This document shows positions 49,448-57,649 of a stretch of 64,000 nucleotides of DNA, one piece after another. Where the stretch lies: positions 1-64,000 of the forward strand of contig NZ_JAWMPX010000025.1 in the NCBI RefSeq assembly GCF_033101155.1. The letters run 5' to 3'. This stretch comes from Tropicimonas sp033101155. Its GTDB lineage: Bacteria > Pseudomonadota > Alphaproteobacteria > Rhodobacterales > Rhodobacteraceae. Each line of letters opens with the position of its first letter. Position 1 is the stretch's first letter. The translations under genes were made by a program, and so were the position numbers. The notes under the pieces were generated by a model. The model was not told the DNA's origin. It saw only the letters and a program-made list of their open reading frames with translations, and searched no databases.

Positions 49448-52342
49448 TTAAGCCGGCGAAATCTTGCAGAGAGTCGTTTTCGTCTCCTGCATCTGTGTGA
49501 CCGAGTCATAGCCATAGGTCTGCGCCGTGTTTGTACTTTCGCCGAGGACGTATGGATCGGCGCCTGAGGGGTATTTGTCCCGCAGGTCTACGCCCTGGAA
49601 ATGACCGCCAAAGTGGAAGGGCATGAAGGCAACGCCCTCGCCGACACGCGGCGTGACCATGGCCATGACCTTCACCTTGCCACCCTCAGGGCCTTCGACC
49701 CAGACCTGCGCCCCGTCGCGCACGCCCAGATTGTTGGCATCCCTCGGGTTGATCTCGACGAACATGTCCTGCTGGAGCTCGGCGAGCCACGGGTTGGACC
49801 GCGTCTCGTCGCCGCCACCCTCATACTCGACCAGACGGCCGGAGGTGAGGATGATCGGAAAGTCCTTCGAGAAGTCGTTCTTCTGGATCGAGGCATACAT
49901 GGTCGGAAGGCGATAGAACTTCCGGTCCTCATAGGTCGGGTAATCCTCCACCAGGTCGCGCCGCGGGGTGTAGAGCGGCTCGCGATGGATCGGTATCGGA
50001 TCCGGGAAGGTCCAGACGACCGCGCGGGCCTTGGCATTGCCAAAGGGCGCGCATTCATGCGCAATCGCCACCCGCTGGATGCCGCCCGAGAGGTCGGTCT
50101 TCCAGTTGGTCTTGGGTCCTGCCACGGCCTCGATCGAGGCGCGTTCCTCGTCGGTCAGATCACCATCCCAGCCCAGGTCCATCAGCATCTGCATGGTGAA
50201 TTCCGGATACCCGTCCTGGATCTCGGAATTCGCCGATGCCACGCCCTCGGCCAAAAGGTTGTCGCCATCCCGCTCGACGCCAAAGCGGGCGCGGAAGGTG
50301 AGACCACCCTCGGAAACCGGCTTGGACATGTCATAGAGGTTCGGCGTGCCCGGATGGCCCATCTCGGCCGTGCCCCAGCAAGGCCAGGGAAGACCGTAAT
50401 AGTCGCCATCGGCCGGACCACCGATCGCCTGAAGCGTCGTGCGGTCGAACGTGTGCTGGTTGGCCATGTGCAGCTTGATCCGGTCGGGATCCTGGCCCGT
50501 GTAGCCGATCGTCCACATGCCGCGATTGAACTCGCGGGTCACGCTCTCGACATTCGGCGTCTCCTCGTCCTCCATCTCGATATTGCGGAAGAAGCGATCG
50601 CCGAAACCGAACTTGTTGGCGAACTTGGCGATGATGACGTGATCGGGGAGACTCTCGAAGAGCGGGTCCATGATCTGGTCGCGCCACTGGAAGGAGCGGT
50701 TGGAGGCCGTTACCGAGCCGCGGGTCTCGAACTGGGTCGAGGCGGGCAGAAGGTAGACGCCATCGGTCCGGTCCTGCATGACCGCAGAGACGGTCGGGAA
50801 CGGGTCCACCACGACAAGCATGTCGAGCTTCTCCATCGCCGTCTTCATCTCCGGGCCGCGGGTCTGCGAGTTGGGCGCGTGGCCCCAGAGCACCATGGCA
50901 CGAACCGAATCCGGGTTGTCCGTATTGGCCGGATCTTCAAGCACACCGTCAATCCAGCGGGACACCGGAATGCCCGTCAGGTTCATCAGGTTCTTGTCCT
51001 TGCCGTCGGAGCTCTTGACGGTCTCGAACTGCCCCTTGAGCCAGTCGAGATCCTCTTCCCAGACACGGGCCCAATGGGCCCAGGCGCCGGCCGAGAGGCC
51101 GTAATATCCCGGCAGCGTATGGCTGAGAACGCCAAGATCCGTCGCGCCCTGCACATTGTCATGGCCGCGGAAGATGTTGGTGCCACCACCCGAGGTGCCC
51201 ATGTTGCCGAGGGCAAGTTGCAGGATGCAGTAGGCGCGGGTGTTGTTGTTGCCATTGGTGTGCTGGGTGCCACCCATGCACCAGATCACGGTGCCGGGGC
51301 GGTTATTGGCAAGCTGGCGGGCAACCCGCTTGAGCTGCGAACCGGGCGTTCCGGTGACGCGCTCGACCTCTTCGGGGTTCCACTTGCGAACCTCTTCCTT
51401 GATCTGGTCCATGCCCCAGACACGGGTGCGGATGAACTCCTTGTCCTCCCAGCCATTCTCGAAGATGTGCCAGAGGATACCCCAGACCAGCGCGACATCC
51501 GTGCCCGGACGGAAGCGGACATATTCATCGGCATGGGCGGCCGTTCGCGTGAAGCGCGGGTCGCAGACGATGAGCGGCGCGTTGTTGTTCTCCTTCGCCC
51601 GCAGCACGTGCAGGAGCGACACGGGGTGCGCCTCCGCCGGGTTGCCGCCGATGATGAAGATCGCCTTGGAATTGTGGATATCGTTGTAGGAGTTGGTCAT
51701 GGCGCCGTAGCCCCATGTATTCGCAACGCCCGCGACGGTGGTGGAGTGGCAGATGCGGGCCTGGTGGTCCACGTTGTTCGTGCCCCAATAGGCGGCGAAC
51801 TTGCGGAACAGGTAGGCCTGTTCATTGTTATGCTTGGCCGAGCCGAGCCAGTAGACGCTGTCAGGTCCGCTCTCTTCGCGGATCTTCATCATCCCGTCGC
51901 CGATCTCGTTGATCGCCTGCTCCCAGGAGATGCGCTTCCACTCGCCACCCTCTTTCTTCATCGGGTATTTGAGCCGGCGCTCGCCATGGGCGTGCTCGCG
52001 AACCGCGGCGCCCTTTGCGCAATGCGAGCCGAGGTTGAACGGGCTGTCCCAGCCGGGCTCCTGCCCCACCCAGACGCCGTTCTGCACTTCGGCTACGACG
52101 GTGCAACCCACCGAGCAATGCGTACAGACGGATTTCACGTTTTTCATCGATCCGGCGACGGCGGATTGGGCGCTGGCGCGGGTTACCGTTCCACCGGTGG
52201 CGCCAAGTGCCGCCAGGCCGCCAATGGCCAGGCCGGAGCCGCGCAGAAATGTGCGGCGGTCGACGGTCTTTTCAGCCGCCGAAGTGAGGATACTTGTCCG
52301 CTGGGGGCGTCTCGCAACCCCGTTGGTCTTTTTCCTGAGCAT
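49448..52342 (-). CDS. fdoG: Formate dehydrogenase catalytic subunit (Mo/W-bis-MGD, Tat-exported)
   Basis: This 964-residue molybdopterin enzyme oxidises formate to CO2. The twin-arginine signal is VDRRTFLRGSGLAIGGLAALGA (RR at about 29-30), so it is exported to the periplasm. The [4Fe-4S] ligands are C73, C76, C80 and C108 (CTHCSVGC, then SHCAKGA). The metal ligand is Cys198 in QARICHSTTVAGV, so this is a Cys rather than Sec enzyme. The pterin-binding parts follow (CMGGTQHTNGNNNTRAY, about 355-370), with a C-terminal domain of the dinucleotide-binding type near 830-960. The length is typical. The nearby tungstate importer suggests tungsten in the cofactor. It follows the 60-residue Tat peptide gene by 114 bases. 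Confidence 0.95.
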   Translation of the reverse strand: MLRKKTNGVARRPQRTSILTSAAEKTVDRRTFLRGSGLAIGGLAALGATGGTVTRASAQSAVAGSMKNVKSVCTHCSVGCTVVAEVQNGVWVGQEPGWDSPFNLGSHCAKGAAVREHAHGERRLKYPMKKEGGEWKRISWEQAINEIGDGMMKIREESGPDSVYWLGSAKHNNEQAYLFRKFAAYWGTNNVDHQARICHSTTVAGVANTWGYGAMTNSYNDIHNSKAIFIIGGNPAEAHPVSLLHVLRAKENNNAPLIVCDPRFTRTAAHADEYVRFRPGTDVALVWGILWHIFENGWEDKEFIRTRVWGMDQIKEEVRKWNPEEVERVTGTPGSQLKRVARQLANNRPGTVIWCMGGTQHTNGNNNTRAYCILQLALGNMGTSGGGTNIFRGHDNVQGATDLGVLSHTLPGYYGLSAGAWAHWARVWEEDLDWLKGQFETVKSSDGKDKNLMNLTGIPVSRWIDGVLEDPANTDNPDSVRAMVLWGHAPNSQTRGPEMKTAMEKLDMLVVVDPFPTVSAVMQDRTDGVYLLPASTQFETRGSVTASNRSFQWRDQIMDPLFESLPDHVIIAKFANKFGFGDRFFRNIEMEDEETPNVESVTREFNRGMWTIGYTGQDPDRIKLHMANQHTFDRTTLQAIGGPADGDYYGLPWPCWGTAEMGHPGTPNLYDMSKPVSEGGLTFRARFGVERDGDNLLAEGVASANSEIQDGYPEFTMQMLMDLGWDGDLTDEERASIEAVAGPKTNWKTDLSGGIQRVAIAHECAPFGNAKARAVVWTFPDPIPIHREPLYTPRRDLVEDYPTYEDRKFYRLPTMYASIQKNDFSKDFPIILTSGRLVEYEGGGDETRSNPWLAELQQDMFVEINPRDANNLGVRDGAQVWVEGPEGGKVKVMAMVTPRVGEGVAFMPFHFGGHFQGVDLRDKYPSGADPYVLGESTNTAQTYGYDSVTQMQETKTTLCKISPA

Positions 52343-52456
52343 TTTCTAACCTCCCTTGCTTTCCCGCAATCGGGATCGCTTGGTACGAATGTTTGTCCTC
52401 GGGCAGTCGGGCGTCACGCAACCAGTCGCCTTTGGGCTAATCGTGTCACCGTCCGG

Positions 52457-52639
52457 TCAGAACCGGGCGCTGTCGTAATAGGCGCGGGTATGCGCGGTGT
52501 CCTGCATGCGGGTATCGCCGGTCACCTCATCGGCCGCAGCTTCCTGCGGAACGATCGTGGCGGCGGCGGCAGCGGGAACAGAAACGGCAGCGACTTTCAG
52601 GAAGTCACGGCGCGTTGCGTCCTTGCTCTGCTGGCTCAC
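52457..52639 (-). CDS. Short twin-arginine signal protein of formate dehydrogenase loci
   Basis: This 60-residue protein starts MSQQSKDATRRDFLKVAAVSVPAAAAATIV and ends TRAYYDSARF. It has the RRDFLK Tat consensus and little else, matching the known small family of 'formate dehydrogenase region Tat target' proteins found next to fdh genes. Its role is unknown, perhaps helping export or assembly of the catalytic subunit, which also has a Tat signal. GAGCAAG lies upstream of ATG 52639. It is between the TorD-like gene and the catalytic gene in the same transcript. Confidence 0.88.
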   Translation of the reverse strand: MSQQSKDATRRDFLKVAAVSVPAAAAATIVPQEAAADEVTGDTRMQDTAHTRAYYDSARF

Positions 52640-52680
52640 GTAGCTTGCTCCTTGTTGGGGGCCGGGGGCTCCGGCCGGTT

Positions 52681-53295
52681 TCAGTTCAGCTCGCCGCTCA
52701 TGCGGAAAGCCTGCGTCTCGATCTCCATGAAGGCCCGGCCAACAGCGCCGACCGGAGCGTAGAAGATTGAATTTTGTGCGCCTTCGAGGTCGGTGAAGAA
52801 ATGACCGGCCCAGGGCGCGATATGGCGGAAAAAGAACTCTTTCTGGCGATCCAGCCGCGTTGGCGTGCCGAAACGACCAAGGATCATGCCCGCCATCATG
52901 TCCATGACACTGGCGATATTGTCTTCCGGCTCAAAGACGTTGGGGGCGCGGCTGATCCGCAGCGCGGCCATGTCCTCGCGCAGTTTGGAGAGCGGTTTCT
53001 CGTTGAGAAACCCGGTCATGTAATAGCTGCCATAGGGCAGGAGTTCGCCGCGGCCAAGCCCGATGAAGAGCGTGTTGAACTCGGATTCCACGGCGCGCGG
53101 GCTCACCGCACGGGCGACACGTGCCAGGCTGGACACAGCGCCTCCAAGATCGGTTTCGTCACCCGACAGCGCGGCGGCCTTGCCCAAAAGGTGCTTGTCC
53201 GGCGGTCCAGAGAGCAGGGCGCCAAGGAAATCGTAGAGATCTGCGCGCAGGCGGTCCTCTTCGAGTATGGCAGTATCCGGGGCGGTCATGGTCAT
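52681..53295 (-). CDS. TorD/DmsD-family assembly chaperone
   Basis: This 204-residue all-helical cytoplasmic chaperone belongs to the TorD family, with EDRLRADLYDFLGALLSGPP at the N-terminus, the conserved NTLFIGLGRGELLPYGSYYMTG (about 75-96) and the EPEDNIASVMDMMAGM block (E-P-D-H-type motif, here with N in place of the usual His, about 124-139). Such proteins bind the Tat signal of a molybdoenzyme and hold it until the cofactor is inserted. Its place just before the Tat peptide and the fdh catalytic gene points to that enzyme as partner. ATG 53295 and ATG 53289 (MTAPD) are both possible; I took the first. Confidence 0.88.
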   Translation of the reverse strand: MTMTAPDTAILEEDRLRADLYDFLGALLSGPPDKHLLGKAAALSGDETDLGGAVSSLARVARAVSPRAVESEFNTLFIGLGRGELLPYGSYYMTGFLNEKPLSKLREDMAALRISRAPNVFEPEDNIASVMDMMAGMILGRFGTPTRLDRQKEFFFRHIAPWAGHFFTDLEGAQNSIFYAPVGAVGRAFMEIETQAFRMSGELN

Positions 53296-53318
53296 ATCTG
53301 AGGTCTTGCTTTCGGCTG

Positions 53319-53924
53319 TCAGGAGAATTCGAATCGCATACGGCGCGGGGCCGGAGACGGAGTGTGAGCCTCTTGCTCGGGCAGCGGCGCGGTGTCGGTT
53401 TCCAACGCGGGGCATTCCTCGGCAAGAGTGGTCGTGTCGGAGATGTCGGCGGTCTCGGTGTCCGGCAGGTCGGCGGAGGCATCGGGATCTTCTTCATCGG
53501 CGGGAGCGGGGTTGGCTTCCGCCTCTTCGGCGGCGGCCAACGCCTTGACATGCTCCAGCATGCCCTTTCCGACCTGGTAGCTGGTCTGGAGGTTCTCGAT
53601 CACCAAAGCGGCGTCCGTGTAATCCTCGCCGTAATCGACCAGCGCATCCAGGTTGGCGAGCGCGGGGTTGCTGAGCCAGAGGCGGCGCAGCGCCCGCCGG
53701 CGCAGCCGCTCCGGCACGGCGGCTTTCAGGAAGGCGGCAAAATCATCGCCGGGTTCCAGCAGGTCGGGATCCTTCAGCCCGAGTTCCTCGAGGATCTCCT
53801 CGTCGGAACGCTCTTCGAGCGCGGCCTGTTCGCGCGACGCCACTTCAGCTTGCAGGGCAACCTGTTCGGCGTCGGCTTCCGCGGTAACGCCGGCCTTGCG
53901 GCGGGTCCAGAAATCGCTGGCCAT
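53319..53924 (-). CDS. DUF3306 domain protein
   Basis: This 201-residue hydrophilic protein starts MASDFWTRRKAGV and has LGLKDPDLLEPGDDFAAFLKAAVPERLRRRALRRLWLSNPALANLDALVDYGEDYTDAA (about 50-105), the DUF3306 core. An acidic, Pro/Ala-rich tail (about 135-200) follows. The family is found with formate dehydrogenase genes and its function is unknown. The start ATG 53924 overlaps the DUF3305 stop (TGATG), showing coupled translation. Arg-rich and soluble, it is probably cytoplasmic and an assembly factor. No catalytic motifs are visible. Confidence 0.85.
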   Translation of the reverse strand: MASDFWTRRKAGVTAEADAEQVALQAEVASREQAALEERSDEEILEELGLKDPDLLEPGDDFAAFLKAAVPERLRRRALRRLWLSNPALANLDALVDYGEDYTDAALVIENLQTSYQVGKGMLEHVKALAAAEEAEANPAPADEEDPDASADLPDTETADISDTTTLAEECPALETDTAPLPEQEAHTPSPAPRRMRFEFS

Positions 53925-54475
53925 CACTGCAACCTCCCCGCCTTGCGCCCGCCGGGCGAGAGATAAACATCCGTGAGCTGCGGAATGCGCGCATCGCCCA
54001 CCCCGTCCACGCTCTTGTCGGTCCGTTCGCGGTCCCGACGGCGTTTGACGAACACCTCCTCGGCGTGATGCTCCTTGACGAAATCCCGGATCAGCGCCAC
54101 CAGCCCCTCGGGCATCGGCACCAGCTCAACGACCTCCTCGCCGCTGTCGAGATAGTCCTGGGTCTCATAGGGCGAGGCCGTGACCAGCAGCACTTCGGGG
54201 CGCTCCTCATCGGCCGACATGACCACGCCAATCGACGGCAGATCCGCTGAAAGGCCAGTCAGATAGGCCTCCGTGTCGGTCCGCCAGAGCTCGAGCTCTA
54301 CTGTTGCGGCATGGAATTCCTGGCATTCCCCATCTTCACGCAAAAGCTTCCACGCCGCATGCCCGGCACCCGGCAGAAGACCCACGGCCTTCCACTGATA
54401 CCGTCGCCACGGCGTTGATCCCGGTGCCCTGCGGATCACGATCCCCAGAGGCAAGGACACAGTCGGCTGCTGCAT
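53924..54475 (-). CDS. DUF3305 domain protein
   Basis: This 183-residue protein begins VSLPLGIVIRRAPGSTPWRRYQWKAVGLLPGAG and includes HAATVELELWRTDTEAYLTGLSADLPSIGVVM, the DUF3305 core, then a charged tail (KRRRDRERTDKS). The family occurs beside DUF3306 and formate dehydrogenase genes in alpha- and betaproteobacteria, and the function is unknown. It is the first gene of the leftward formate dehydrogenase operon and diverges from the polyferredoxin-like gene at 54817 across ~340 bases. No membrane segment. Confidence 0.87.
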   Translation of the reverse strand: MQQPTVSLPLGIVIRRAPGSTPWRRYQWKAVGLLPGAGHAAWKLLREDGECQEFHAATVELELWRTDTEAYLTGLSADLPSIGVVMSADEERPEVLLVTASPYETQDYLDSGEEVVELVPMPEGLVALIRDFVKEHHAEEVFVKRRRDRERTDKSVDGVGDARIPQLTDVYLSPGGRKAGRLQ

Positions 54476-54816
54476 AAAAGTTCGGTCCTCCCAAGCGTGC
54501 CGTCGTCATTTGTTCGCGCTTCGTGACGGCTACACCGCCCAATAATTGATCGAAACCTAGGCGTTCTCCAAATGGTTTCTGTAGCTTCGCTGAATTTTCC
54601 GAGCTGGATGGCGCGCTTTGACGACCGCCATATTGACGTAACGTACAGGTTTGGCCGGCGGTTCGGCCTTTGCCCTGCCCTTCTCATGCGGGGTTGGCAC
54701 AGGGTTCTGGCGCCGGGCTGCGGCTTCCGGCTTTACCAGCGGCAGCGAACGCGGTTAGCTTCACGGCTACGCGAACAGATCGGGCGGCGCCCGAAAGGCC
54801 AGCCTGGGAGGAATGG
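54476..54816. other. Divergent promoter region of the formate dehydrogenase locus
   Basis: This ~340-base non-coding gap is bounded by DUF3305 (leftward) and the multi-iron-sulfur gene (rightward). It should contain promoters for both transcripts; the 54530-54640 part is AT-richer. I did not find a clear operator or riboswitch. No small gene with a ribosome-binding site is seen. Confidence 0.5.
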
Positions 54817-56781
54817 ATGCCTGGAAAACTGATTCTCTGCGACTGCCTTGGCAGCCAGTCGCCGGATGTCGCAGCGCTTGGCTCCATTGCGGGCGTTGGC
54901 TGCTCACGGGTCCACACGCATCTCTGCGGGGCCGAGTCCCGACTGGCCGCCGAGGCGATGGCCGAGCCCGATGCGATCATCGCCTGCGCCCAGGAACAGG
55001 CCCGTTTCGAGGAGATGGCCGCCGATCTGGACATCCCCGCCCCCCGTTTCGTTGACTTGCGCGACCGGGCCGGCTGGTCGGACGAGGCCGTTGCGGCAGG
55101 GCCGAAAATGGCTGCGTTGCTGGCCGATGCGCTGCATCCCGCCCCTCCCGTACAGGTGATGGACGTCACCTCCGAAGGCACCTGTCTGGTCTTGGCCGCG
55201 CCGGACCTGGCCTTTGATGTGGCCGCGCGCCTTGCGGATATCCTCGCTGTGACGGTGCTGGTGGAGACGGAAGCCGAACCGCCGACAACCCGCCGCTTCG
55301 ACGTGGTCACGGGCCGCCTGCGCGCGGCGACCGGGGCGCTCGGAAGTTTCGAACTGGAGCTCGATTCGCTGCGTCAGCTTGAGTCGGGCGGACGCGGTGC
55401 GCTGGGCTTCGGCCCGCCGCGCAATGGCGCCCGGAGTGGTTGCGACATCATCCTCGATCTGCGCCCCGTGGGCACCGCGCCGCTCTTTCCCGCGCCCGAA
55501 AAGCGCGAGGGCTACTTGCGCGCCGATCCCGGTCGCCCGGCCGCCATCGAGGGTGCGGTCCTTGAAGCCGCGCAGATGGTCGGCACTTTCGAGAAGCCGC
55601 TCTATCTCTCGCTCGACCCGCTGATCTGCGCCCATTCCCGCGCCGGTCAGGTGGGCTGTCGCACATGCCTCGACCTCTGCCCCACCGGGGCCATCACGCC
55701 CGCTGGCGACCACGTCGATATCGATCCGCTGATCTGCGCCGGCTGCGGCTCCTGCGCGGCGAGTTGCCCTTCTGGCGCGATCGCCTTCGAGGATCCGCCA
55801 ACACCGGCGTTGATGGCCCGTATCGCCCGGCTGGCCGAGGCGTTTGGTGCCGCTGGCGGCGACGTGCCCCGGCTCCTGATCCATGATCGTGGCTTCGGTG
55901 CCGAGATGATCGCGCTGTCCGCACGTTATGGGCGCGGCCTCCCCGCCGATGTGATCCCGCTCGACCTCGAACGCGTTTCGGGGTTTGGCCATGCGGAGAT
56001 GCTGGCCGCGCTGGCCTGCGGTTTCGGCGCGGTGGATGTGCTGATGGCGCCCGAGACCGAGCGTCCCGCCCTTGCCTCCGAGATCGAGCTGGCCCGGGCG
56101 CTGGCCGGCCCCGAGCCTGCGCTGCGCCTGTTGGAACCGGGCGAGCCCGACGCGCTGGAGCAGGCGCTCTACGGTGCCTCTGTCGCCGAGCCGCCCGCGC
56201 CGATCCTGCCGCTCGGCTCTCGCCGACAGGTTGCCCGGCTCGCCGCCCGGACGCTGAACCCGACTGCGACGGAGCCGCTGCCCTTGCCGTCGGGCGCGCC
56301 CTATGGCTCGGTCGTGGTGGACGACGAGTCTTGCACACTCTGCCTCGCCTGCGCGTCGCTTTGCCCGGCTGGCGCGCTTGGTGACAACCCGGACCGCCCG
56401 CAACTCCGGTTCCAGGAGGATGCCTGCCTGCAATGCGGTCTCTGCGTGCAGGTCTGCCCGGAGGACGCCATCACGCTTGATCCGCGCATGGATCTTTCGG
56501 AAGCCGCTCTCGCCCAGCAGGTGCTGCGCGAGGAAGAACCCTTCCCCTGCATCGAATGCGGCAAGCCTTTCGGCGTTCGTTCGACCATCGAGCGCATTGT
56601 CGAGAAGCTCGAAGGCAATCACGCGATGTTCCAGAACGCCAAGGCGACACGTATGATCCGTATGTGCGAGGATTGCCGGGTGCAGGCGCAGTATCATTCC
56701 GAGGACAATCCGTTCGCTGGCGACGAGCGGCCACGCGTGCGCACTACCGACGACTACCTGAGCAAGCGACGGGATCACTGA
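54817..56781 (+). CDS. Multi-[4Fe-4S] ferredoxin-domain protein of the formate dehydrogenase locus
   Basis: This 654-residue protein has several ferredoxin sites: CAHSRAGQVGCRTCLDLCPTG (about 270-290), CAGCGSCAASCPSG (about 308-321), CTLCLACASLCPAG (about 507-520) and CLQCGLCVQVCPED (about 540-553). Additional cysteines (IECGKPFG, MCEDCRV) lie near the C-terminus, and an N-terminal region starts LILCDCLGSQ. The long middle part resembles a heterodisulfide-reductase/ferredoxin-like assembly protein. ATG 54817 follows GGGAGGAATGG. It probably receives or donates electrons during formate oxidation, or helps cofactor insertion. The gene diverges from DUF3305, and its 3' end overlaps by seven bases with the convergent cytochrome c-type gene. 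Confidence 0.82.
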   Translation: MPGKLILCDCLGSQSPDVAALGSIAGVGCSRVHTHLCGAESRLAAEAMAEPDAIIACAQEQARFEEMAADLDIPAPRFVDLRDRAGWSDEAVAAGPKMAALLADALHPAPPVQVMDVTSEGTCLVLAAPDLAFDVAARLADILAVTVLVETEAEPPTTRRFDVVTGRLRAATGALGSFELELDSLRQLESGGRGALGFGPPRNGARSGCDIILDLRPVGTAPLFPAPEKREGYLRADPGRPAAIEGAVLEAAQMVGTFEKPLYLSLDPLICAHSRAGQVGCRTCLDLCPTGAITPAGDHVDIDPLICAGCGSCAASCPSGAIAFEDPPTPALMARIARLAEAFGAAGGDVPRLLIHDRGFGAEMIALSARYGRGLPADVIPLDLERVSGFGHAEMLAALACGFGAVDVLMAPETERPALASEIELARALAGPEPALRLLEPGEPDALEQALYGASVAEPPAPILPLGSRRQVARLAARTLNPTATEPLPLPSGAPYGSVVVDDESCTLCLACASLCPAGALGDNPDRPQLRFQEDACLQCGLCVQVCPEDAITLDPRMDLSEAALAQQVLREEEPFPCIECGKPFGVRSTIERIVEKLEGNHAMFQNAKATRMIRMCEDCRVQAQYHSEDNPFAGDERPRVRTTDDYLSKRRDH

Positions 56782-57530
56782 TGCTGGATTGGTGCTCCGA
56801 GATCGGCCGGCACGAGGCTCGCCGTGTAGGCCATGATATCGGCCAGCTCCTCGAGGGTCAGTCGAACCGGTGCAATGGTCGGCCTGCGCTCCTCCGGGAA
56901 AGGCGGCGTGACCCCTTCGACCTGGCTGAAGGAGGGGTGCGGCTTGAGCACATAAAATGCCTCGAAACGTTCGTCCCAGTCCTCGAAGGTGCGCAGTACC
57001 GCGAAGGAGGGGGTCGAGCCGACGCCGGCCATGGTGTTGCGCGGCCCGACTACGTGGCAGCGGCCGCAATGCAGCAGCGACAGCTCCGCCCCGCGCGCCA
57101 GATCGCCATCGATCTCCGCTTCGGCGACGTCTTCGACAACGGCCAGCGCCTGGGTAAAGCGCGGCGGTCCGGCGAAGCCCTCGATCGCGCGGGCGGCAAT
57201 TTCGGAGGCCAGCCAATCGGTGAACCTCTGGACGTGCGGATTTCCCTCGGAGTCCGCCGAGACCACCAGATGCCAGGGCGCCGTGTCGTCTTCAAAGACG
57301 GGCACGCCGCCGCCACGGGCGAACCCCGCCTGCGCGGCGTCCCCCGGCTCTACCAAGGTGATCGGGGTGCTGTGCTTGAGCGAGAAGCGCGGCAGGAGAT
57401 GGCGCAGGAACCCGGTCTCGACAAGTTCCGGCGGCGCGGCAATATGCAGGCGCCGCTCCTGTGCGTGGAGCACCGTCGCGACCCAGGCAAGCGCCGCGGC
57501 CACAATGAAAATTCTGGTGCGATGGGGCAC
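56775..57530 (-). CDS. Exported CxxCH protein with small binding-protein-like N-terminal domain
   Basis: This 251-residue protein has a signal peptide (about 1-22, ending VLHAQ) and an N-terminal ~110-residue segment that begins RLHIAAPPELVETGFLRHLLPRFSLKHSTPITLVEPGDAA. Its shape resembles the first lobe of small anion-binding proteins. The C-terminal half contains CGRCHVVG (C155, C158, H159) and MAYTASLVPADLG, a class I cytochrome c-like haem site. The GTG start at 57530 follows AGGAAAGG. It may be an electron carrier for the dehydrogenase. The binding-protein resemblance is a weak visual match. It reads convergently with the multi-iron-sulfur gene. Confidence 0.75.
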   Translation of the reverse strand: MPHRTRIFIVAAALAWVATVLHAQERRLHIAAPPELVETGFLRHLLPRFSLKHSTPITLVEPGDAAQAGFARGGGVPVFEDDTAPWHLVVSADSEGNPHVQRFTDWLASEIAARAIEGFAGPPRFTQALAVVEDVAEAEIDGDLARGAELSLLHCGRCHVVGPRNTMAGVGSTPSFAVLRTFEDWDERFEAFYVLKPHPSFSQVEGVTPPFPEERRPTIAPVRLTLEELADIMAYTASLVPADLGAPIQHQ

Positions 57531-57649
57531 GTTGCGACCCTTTCCTGCTCGCAGATCACAGACCCCAAGGGTAGGGTGCGCGCCAACATTCCGTCAACTC
57601 CAGGCACCAAACCCCTGTCGCAGAACGGATTTCAGAAGGAAGGCAAGAA

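Noticed and set aside
51740..51760. Selenocysteine codon in the formate dehydrogenase catalytic gene
   Set aside because: The metal-ligand position reads TGC (Cys198 in ARICHS), not TGA. The gene is a plain Cys enzyme.
49601..52762. Open frame of 1,053 codons opposite the formate dehydrogenase catalytic gene
   Set aside because: Antisense shadow of the catalytic gene. The minus-strand frame has Tat signal, Fe-S and Cys198 motifs, while the plus-strand product is unrelated and His/Arg rich.
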